Shown in pieces: positions 12,640-17,899 of a stretch of DNA of 17,899 bases. This DNA comes from Burkholderiales bacterium (GTDB lineage Bacteria > Pseudomonadota > Gammaproteobacteria > Burkholderiales > Burkholderiaceae_C). A program made the position numbers and the translations under genes. The notes under the pieces were generated by a model. It saw only the letters and a program-made list of their open reading frames with translations, was not told the origin of the DNA and ran no database searches. How positions within the stretch are numbered: position 1 is the stretch's first letter; each line of letters starts with the position of its first letter. The stretch spans positions 1 through 17,899 of the forward strand of contig SBFU01000155.1 in NCBI GenBank assembly GCA_006227785.1, written 5' to 3'.

Positions 12640-15429
12640 ATGTCAGACAACGCTGCCTCTGCCCCCACCCTGCTGCTGGTTGACGGCTCCAGCTACCTCT
12701 ACCGGGCTTTCTTCGCCGGCGGCGACGCCATGAGCATGACCCTGCCGGATGGCACGGTCCAGAAGACCGGCGCCATCCGCATCATCATCAACATGATGCA
12801 GAAGCTGCTCAAGGACTTCCCACCGACCTACGCGGCCTGCGTGTTCGATGCCAAGGGCCCGACCTTTCGCGACGCGATCTACCCCGAATACAAGGCGCAG
12901 CGAAGCCCCATGCCCGATGAGCTGCGCAGCCAGATTGCACCCATTCATGAGGTGGTGCGCCTGCTCGGCTGGCCGGTGCTGGACGTGCCGGGGGTGGAAG
13001 CCGATGACGTGATCGGAACGCTGGCGGTGGCAGCCGCCCGGCAGGGCATCAAGGTGCTGATCAGCAGCGGGGACAAGGACCTGGCCCAGCTGGTCAATGA
13101 CGACATCACCATTCTGGACACCATGAGCGGCAAGAAGCGCGACCTGGCCGGGGTGGAGTCCGAGTTCGGTGTGCCCGCGCGTCTGATGCTGGACTACCAG
13201 ATGCTGGTCGGTGACCAGGTGGACAACGTGCCAGGCGTCAACAAGGTTGGCCCCAAGACCGCGGTCAAGCTGTTGCAGGAGTACGGGTCAGTCGACCAGC
13301 TGGTCGCCCAGGCCGACCAGGTCAAGGGCGCGGTGGGCGAGCACTTGCGACAGGCACTGGACTGGCTGCCTGTTGCGCGGCAATTGCTGACCATCAAGAC
13401 CGACTGCGACCTCGATGGCTGGGTGCCTGGCCTGCCGTCGCTGGACGCCATCCGCATGGGCACACCCGACACGAAGCCCCTCAGGGCCTTCTATGAAACC
13501 TATGGCTTCAAGGGCCTGGCCAAGGCGCTGTCGGGTGATGATGCCGGGGCCTCTGCGTCTGCACCAGCCACAGCCGCAGGTTCACAAGACCTTTTCGCCG
13601 AACCGGCCGTGACCCGGCGACCGGCGGCGCAGTCCTATGAAACCATCCTCAGCCGGGACGCACTGGACCGCTGGCTGGCGAAGATCGACGCCGCCGACCT
13701 GGTGGCCCTGGACACCGAAACCACCTCGCTCGACGAAATGGTGGCGCAGATCGTCGGCATCAGCTTCAGCGTGACCCCGGGCGAGGCCGCCTACATCCCG
13801 CTCAGGCACGAAGGCCCCGATGCGCCCGAGCAGTTGCCGCTGGACGAGGTGCTGGCCCGCCTCAGGCCCTGGCTGGAGAACCCGGCGAAGCACAAGCTCG
13901 GGCAGCACATCAAGTACGACCGCCATGTGTTTGCCAACCATGGCATGGAGGTTCGGGGTTATGTGCACGACACCATGCTGCAGAGCTATGTGCTGGAAGT
14001 GCACAAACCCCACAGCCTGTCCAGCCTGGCCGAGCGTCACCTGGGCCGCAGCGGCATCAATTACGAAGACCTGTGTGGCAAGGGTACGCACCAGATACCC
14101 TTCGCGCAGGTCGATGTGGCCAAGGCGGCCGAGTATTCGTGCGAGGACAGCGACCTGACGCTGGACGTGCACCGTGTGCTGTGGCCGCAGATCGAGCAGG
14201 ACGCGGGACTGCGGTTCATCTACGAACTCGAGATCGCCAGCAGCGAGGTGCTCTACCGCATCGAACGCAACGGGGTGCTGATCGATGCGCCGACGCTGGC
14301 CAGGCAAAGCCATGAGCTGGGGCAGCGCATCTTTGCCCTGGAGCAGGAGGCCTACGCACTGGCCGGTCAGCCCTTCAACCTGGGCAGCCCCAAACAGCTC
14401 GGTGAAATATTCTTTGACAAGCTGGGCCTGCCGGTCATCAAGAAGACGGCCACTGGCGCTCGCAGCACCGACGAGGAAGTGCTGGAAAAACTGGCGGAGG
14501 ACTACCCGCTGCCCGCCAAGATCCTGGAGCACCGCAGCCTGTCCAAGCTCAAGGGCACCTACACCGACAAGCTGGCCCAGCTGGCGCATCCGCGCACAGG
14601 GCGGGTGCATACCCACTATGCCCAGGCGGTGGCGGTGACCGGGCGTCTGTCGAGCAACGACCCCAACCTGCAGAACATCCCCATCCGCACCGCCGAGGGC
14701 CGCCGGGTGCGCGAGGCCTTTGTGGCCGCGCCCGGCCATGTGATCGCCAGCGCAGACTACTCGCAGATCGAGCTGCGCATCATGGCGCACCTCAGTGACG
14801 ACGCTGCCTTGCTGCGCGCCTTTCACGAGGGGCAGGATGTGCACCGCGCCACGGCAGCCGAGGTGTTTGGCATCGAGCCCGATCAGGTCAGCAGCGAGCA
14901 GCGTCGCTACGCCAAGACCATCAACTTCGGCCTGATCTACGGCATGGGCACCTTTGGGCTGGCCCGTTCGCTGGGCATCGAGAACGCGGCGGCCAAGACC
15001 TACATCGACCGGTACTTCGCCCGCTTTGCCGGTGTCAAGCAGTACATGGACGACACCCGGGCCCTGGCCAAGGAGCGCGGCTATGTGGAAACCGTGTTCG
15101 GCCGCCGTCTGGTGCTGCCCGACATCAAGAATGCCAAGGGTGCCAAGCTGGCCGCGCTGGAGCGTCAGGCCATCAATGCACCCATGCAGGGCACGGCGGC
15201 GGACCTGATCAAGCTGGCCATGGTGGCGGTGCAGCGGGCACTGGACGAGCAGGGCAAGGCAACGAAAATGATCATGCAGGTGCACGACGAACTGGTGTTC
15301 GAGGTGCCCGAGGCCGAGCTGGACTGGCTGCGCACCGAAATCCCCCGACTGATGGCTGGCGTGGCCGCACTCAAGGTGCCGCTGCTGGCCGAGGTGGGTG
15401 CGGGTGCCAACTGGGACCAGGCCCACTAG
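12640..15429 (+). CDS. polA: DNA polymerase I
   Basis: Pol I fills gaps in repair and removes Okazaki primers. The 929-residue protein is essentially the same length as the E. coli enzyme and has all three activities. The N-terminal 5'-3' exonuclease domain (about residues 1-290) has LLLVDGSSYLYRAFF, GVEADDVIGTLA and SGDKDLAQLV. The proofreading domain (about 340-520) keeps its metal-binding residues Asp358 and Glu360 in LDTETTSLD. The polymerase domain has motif A DYSQIELR (Asp706), motif B RRYAKTINFGLIYGMG, and motif C QVHDELVFEVP (His882, Asp883, Glu884). The start ATG at 12640 suits the family and probably gives a leaderless message. It is divergent from the DUF2782-thrB operon. No clear terminator follows the TAG stop. 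Confidence 0.97.
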   Translation: MSDNAASAPTLLLVDGSSYLYRAFFAGGDAMSMTLPDGTVQKTGAIRIIINMMQKLLKDFPPTYAACVFDAKGPTFRDAIYPEYKAQRSPMPDELRSQIAPIHEVVRLLGWPVLDVPGVEADDVIGTLAVAAARQGIKVLISSGDKDLAQLVNDDITILDTMSGKKRDLAGVESEFGVPARLMLDYQMLVGDQVDNVPGVNKVGPKTAVKLLQEYGSVDQLVAQADQVKGAVGEHLRQALDWLPVARQLLTIKTDCDLDGWVPGLPSLDAIRMGTPDTKPLRAFYETYGFKGLAKALSGDDAGASASAPATAAGSQDLFAEPAVTRRPAAQSYETILSRDALDRWLAKIDAADLVALDTETTSLDEMVAQIVGISFSVTPGEAAYIPLRHEGPDAPEQLPLDEVLARLRPWLENPAKHKLGQHIKYDRHVFANHGMEVRGYVHDTMLQSYVLEVHKPHSLSSLAERHLGRSGINYEDLCGKGTHQIPFAQVDVAKAAEYSCEDSDLTLDVHRVLWPQIEQDAGLRFIYELEIASSEVLYRIERNGVLIDAPTLARQSHELGQRIFALEQEAYALAGQPFNLGSPKQLGEIFFDKLGLPVIKKTATGARSTDEEVLEKLAEDYPLPAKILEHRSLSKLKGTYTDKLAQLAHPRTGRVHTHYAQAVAVTGRLSSNDPNLQNIPIRTAEGRRVREAFVAAPGHVIASADYSQIELRIMAHLSDDAALLRAFHEGQDVHRATAAEVFGIEPDQVSSEQRRYAKTINFGLIYGMGTFGLARSLGIENAAAKTYIDRYFARFAGVKQYMDDTRALAKERGYVETVFGRRLVLPDIKNAKGAKLAALERQAINAPMQGTAADLIKLAMVAVQRALDEQGKATKMIMQVHDELVFEVPEAELDWLRTEIPRLMAGVAALKVPLLAEVGAGANWDQAH

Positions 15430-15525
15430 GATCGGGGCCGTGGGTCGGGACATTTGGGCGATCCATGAACTTTGGTGAGGTTTTCGGCTCTGCCGGTTTT
15501 TCACCCACAACAGGAGACCAACGCC

Positions 15526-16425
15526 ATGCTCAACCACGCTCAACAACAGGATCTTGGTGCGCTGCTGCCAGGCAGCACCACCGAAAACGGCAGCACCCGG
15601 CGCACGGCGCTCAAGGCCGCGCTCGGTGTGGGCTACGCCGCTGCGGCCGCGCCCCTGATGGCCCAGACCGCCATCAAGACGCCGTCGGACGGCCTGACCG
15701 TCGGCGAGGTGATGATCGATGTCAACGGTTTTTCCATGCCGGCCTACCGTGCGGCGCCGGCCGGCAAGACGGGGCTGCCGGTGGTGCTGGTGCTGTCGGA
15801 GATCTTCGGCGTGCATGAGTACATCGCCGACACCGCGCGGCGCTTGGCCCGCGCCGGGTACCTGGCCATCGCCCCAGAGCTGTTCGTGCGTCAGGGCGAC
15901 GCGCAAGGCTACGGCGAGATGGCCAAGCTGATCGCCGAAGTCATCTCCAAGGTGCCCGATGCCCAGGTGATGGGTGACCTGGACGCCACCGTCAAATGGG
16001 CGGCGGCCAATGGGGGGGACACCGGCAAACTCGGCGTGACGGGCTTCTGCTGGGGTGGCCGCCAGACCTGGCTGTACGCAGCCCACAACCCGGCGGTCAA
16101 GGCGGGCGTGGCCTGGTACGGTCGTCTGGTCGGGCCCGTCAGCGAGCTCACGCCCCGGCACCCGGTCGATGTGGCCGGCCAGTTGCATGGTCCGGTCAAA
16201 GGGCTGTATGGCGGGGCCGACACGGGCATACCGCTTGACACCGTTGATAAGATGAAGGCTGCGCTGGCGGCAGGCAATGCCGCAGCCCGTGCTTCCACCT
16301 TTGTGGTCTATCCGGATGCGCCCCATGCCTTCCATGCCGACTACCGGCCCAGTTTCCGCCGCGAGGCGGCCGAGGATGGCTGGAAACAGGCCTTGGCCTG
16401 GTTCAGGCAACACGGGGTGGCCTGA
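15526..16425 (+). CDS. Dienelactone hydrolase family protein, exported
   Basis: This 299-residue alpha/beta hydrolase has the dienelactone-hydrolase catalytic triad: Cys175 in GVTGFCWGGR, Asp232 in GGADTGIP and His267 in PDAPHAFHAD. The N-terminus has STRRTALKAALG followed by an Ala-rich hydrophobic segment and an AQT cleavage site, so it is likely Tat-exported to the periplasm. Exported copies of this family are usually of unknown natural substrate; the classical reaction is hydrolysis of dienelactone to maleylacetate in chloroaromatic breakdown, and no other catabolic gene is nearby. The start at 15526 has AGGAG 9 nt upstream. The gene is followed by a strong terminator at 16457-16483. The 96 bases between polA and this gene show no convincing promoter. 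Confidence 0.9.
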   Translation: MLNHAQQQDLGALLPGSTTENGSTRRTALKAALGVGYAAAAAPLMAQTAIKTPSDGLTVGEVMIDVNGFSMPAYRAAPAGKTGLPVVLVLSEIFGVHEYIADTARRLARAGYLAIAPELFVRQGDAQGYGEMAKLIAEVISKVPDAQVMGDLDATVKWAAANGGDTGKLGVTGFCWGGRQTWLYAAHNPAVKAGVAWYGRLVGPVSELTPRHPVDVAGQLHGPVKGLYGGADTGIPLDTVDKMKAALAAGNAAARASTFVVYPDAPHAFHADYRPSFRREAAEDGWKQALAWFRQHGVA

Positions 16426-16456
16426 TCCGCCCAGGCCATCGGGCCACCGGTGCAGC

Positions 16457-16483
16457 GGGGTCGCATGATGCGGCCCCTTTTTT
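16457..16483 (+). terminator. Intrinsic terminator of the dienelactone hydrolase gene
   Basis: GGGGTCGCA (16457-16465) pairs with TGCGGCCCC (16469-16477) in a 9-bp stem with one G-U pair and a 3-nt loop, followed by six T (16478-16483). It lies 32 nt past the stop codon. Confidence 0.92.
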
Positions 16484-16526
16484 GTGTCTGACCGCGTGGC
16501 AGCGGTTGTCTGTTGGATGGCTTGAC

Positions 16527-17360
16527 ATGACCCTGATTGCGATACTCGTCGGAACCGTGGCCGCAGGCGTGGGCAGCGTCTGGCTGGCCGCTTTCCTGAG
16601 CTTCGCCATGCTGGCGCGATTCACCCAGCACATGCTCAGCCTGGCGGCCGGAGCCCTGATGGCCACCGCCTTCATGCACCTGCTGCCCGAAGCCTTCGAA
16701 AGTGCCGCGGGCGCGCACGAGCTGTTCGCCCTTTTGCTGGGTGGGCTGGTGTTCTTTTTCCTTCTGGACAAGGCCGAGTTGTGGCACCACGGGCATGAGC
16801 ACCACCACGGTCCGGTGGCCGAACATGACCACCAGGACAGGCACCACAGCCATGCCCATCACCACCACGGCCACGGTCACGCACATGACCGGCACAAAGA
16901 CGAACCGCGCTCAGGGGGCTGGGCCGTGCTGGCGGGCGACAGCGTGCATGCCTTTGGCGATGGCATCCTGATTGCCTCGGCCTTCGTGGCCGACCTGAGA
17001 CTGGGCGTGGTGGCTGCGCTGGCGGTGCTGGCGCATGAGGTTCCCCATCACATGGGTGACCTGGTGGTCCTGCGGCAAACGTCTGGCACGGCGCGCGCCG
17101 CACTGGTCAAGGTGTCGCTGGCCGGAACCGTGACCGCGCTGGGGGGGCTGGTGGGCTACCTGTTGCTCAGCCAGCTGGACGACTGGCTGCCCTACTTCCT
17201 GGTGGCCGCCTCCAGCAGTTTTGTCTACGTGGCCCTGGCCGACCTGATCCCGCAGCTGCAGAAGCGCCTGAGCCTGCGCGAGACCGCTGCGCAGGTGCTC
17301 TGGCTGCTGGGGGGCATCGGGCTGGTGACCCTGGTCAGCGGGCTGGCGCACCGCCACTGA
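16527..17360 (+). CDS. ZIP-family divalent metal transporter
   Basis: This 277-residue inner membrane protein probably imports Zn2+ or related divalent cations. It has about eight membrane segments. After the third comes a cytosolic loop, residues 87-123, with 19 histidines in 37 residues (including HHGHEHHHG and HAHHHHGHGHAH), typical of metal-sensing or metal-buffering loops in this family. The metal-transport motifs are present: HAFGDG (His141) in membrane segment IV and HEVPHHMGD (His170, Glu171, His174) in segment V. The start ATG at 16527 is chosen because it begins a hydrophobic segment; a TTG at 16482 would overlap the upstream terminator. Only 43 nt separate that terminator from the ATG, and no clear promoter or Zur site is seen there. 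It converges with the histidine kinase after 10 nt. Confidence 0.92.
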   Translation: MTLIAILVGTVAAGVGSVWLAAFLSFAMLARFTQHMLSLAAGALMATAFMHLLPEAFESAAGAHELFALLLGGLVFFFLLDKAELWHHGHEHHHGPVAEHDHQDRHHSHAHHHHGHGHAHDRHKDEPRSGGWAVLAGDSVHAFGDGILIASAFVADLRLGVVAALAVLAHEVPHHMGDLVVLRQTSGTARAALVKVSLAGTVTALGGLVGYLLLSQLDDWLPYFLVAASSSFVYVALADLIPQLQKRLSLRETAAQVLWLLGGIGLVTLVSGLAHRH

Positions 17361-17370
17361 GCGTCGTCGG

Positions 17371-17899
17371 TCAGGCGGTTTCGCTGCCGAAACTGAAGCA
17401 GAACTGGGCGCCCTGGCCCGGTCGACCTTCCGCCTTGATCTGCCCGCCGTGGCGCTCGATGATGCGCCGCACCGTGGCCAGACCGATGCCCGAACCCTCG
17501 AACTCTGCGCTCGTGTGCAGCCGCGTGAAGGGCTTGAACAGCCGATCGGCCCTGGACATGTCGAATCCGGCACCGTTGTCCCGGACATAGAAGCCCGAGA
17601 CGCCGGTCGCGTCATCGCGGCACGGGCCGAACTCGACACAGGCTCGCTCGGTGTGCCGGCTGTACTTCCAGGCATTCCCGATCAGGTTTTCCAGCACGAT
17701 GTGGGCCATGCGTGGATCGCAGTTGGCCATCAGTCCGGGCTCGATGCGCACCTCCACGTTCCGCGTCGGGTCGCGGTCGCGTTCGCGCCGCACCACATCC
17801 ATCACCAGTTCGCTCAGGTTCACCTGGGTGCGTTGCAGCATGCCCTGGCTGACCCGCGCCAGCGACAGCAGGTCGTTGATGAGGCTGTTCATGCGCGTC
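17371..17899 (-). CDS. Sensor histidine kinase, C-terminal part (gene runs off the window)
   Basis: The visible 175 residues are the end of a two-component sensor kinase. TRMNSLINDLLSLARVSQG is the end of the HisKA dimerisation helix, just past the phosphorylated His, which lies outside the window. The HATPase domain follows, with the N box ENLIGNAWKYS, G1 box DNGAGFDM, F box FKPFTRLH and G2 box GSGIGLATVRRIIERHGG. The FTRLHTSAEFEGSGIGLA form is common in phytochrome-type and other PAS/GAF-linked soluble kinases, so the missing N-terminus may hold a PAS, GAF or response-regulator input domain. The ATG at 17890-17892 is internal, not the real start, because the frame continues open to the edge. 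Its signal and partner regulator cannot be told from here. Confidence 0.9.
   Translation of the reverse strand, partial: TRMNSLINDLLSLARVSQGMLQRTQVNLSELVMDVVRRERDRDPTRNVEVRIEPGLMANCDPRMAHIVLENLIGNAWKYSRHTERACVEFGPCRDDATGVSGFYVRDNGAGFDMSRADRLFKPFTRLHTSAEFEGSGIGLATVRRIIERHGGQIKAEGRPGQGAQFCFSFGSETA

Noticed and set aside
15429..15464. GGATCG/CGATCC inverted repeat just after polA, considered as the polA terminator.
   Set aside because: The loop is 24 nt, the stem 6 bp, and there is no T run.
13582..16413. A 943-codon open frame on the minus strand across polA and the dienelactone hydrolase gene.
   Set aside because: It spans two well-supported genes on the opposite strand and shows no recognisable domain. 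Long antisense frames like this are a by-product of high GC at third codon positions.
16785..16895. The run of CAC/CAT codons in the ZIP gene, considered as a DNA repeat.
   Set aside because: It encodes the His-rich loop that is common in ZIP and related metal transporters, and the codons are mixed, so no separate repeat element is needed.

Overview
The window is high-GC, tightly packed chromosomal DNA. The GMP reductase type, a DUF2782 gene, a BPSS1780-family membrane protein, homoserine kinase II and the gene order polA / DUF2782 / thrB / BPSS1780 all point to a betaproteobacterium of the order Burkholderiales, probably Comamonadaceae or a close relative. I see no rRNA, tRNA, insertion sequence, CRISPR array or phage gene.

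Layout. (1) Positions 1-2972: the start of guaC (minus, cut by the window edge) diverges from a UvrD/PcrA-type helicase (plus). guaC has a good sigma70-type promoter whose predicted start point falls on a hairpin followed by a U-rich run. (2) Positions 2989-10288: a group of genes with membrane, lipid or phosphate themes. They are a 96-residue unknown protein behind a perfect tandem Pho box, a phosphatidylserine decarboxylase, a membrane-anchored class III aminotransferase, a His-rich Mpo1/DUF962-like membrane protein, a GT4 glycosyltransferase, and an exported PhoX alkaline phosphatase. Four of the promoter regions carry CTGTCAT-like repeats at 11-bp spacing, the geometry PhoB binds. (3) Positions 10402-12533: a minus-strand operon of DUF2782, thrB and BPSS1780, in which thrB and BPSS1780 overlap by 4 nt. 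(4) Positions 12640-15429: polA, divergent from the operon. (5) Positions 15526-17899: a secreted dienelactone-hydrolase-family protein with a strong terminator, a ZIP-type metal transporter with a very His-rich loop, and the C-terminal end of a sensor histidine kinase (minus, cut by the window edge).

How the genes may work together. The second region is the most interesting part. PhoX would release phosphate outside the cytoplasm. The glycosyltransferase resembles enzymes that make glycolipids to replace phospholipids when phosphate is scarce. The decarboxylase, aminotransferase and His-rich membrane protein could belong to the same response by making or modifying an amino- or hydroxy-lipid. 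This reading is an inference from Pho-box geometry and gene family. No substrate can be read from the sequence. A second recurring theme is apparent leaderless expression: uvrD, polA and the DUF2782 gene each have a TACAAT-like hexamer exactly 6 nt before the ATG, which would put the transcript start on the start codon itself.
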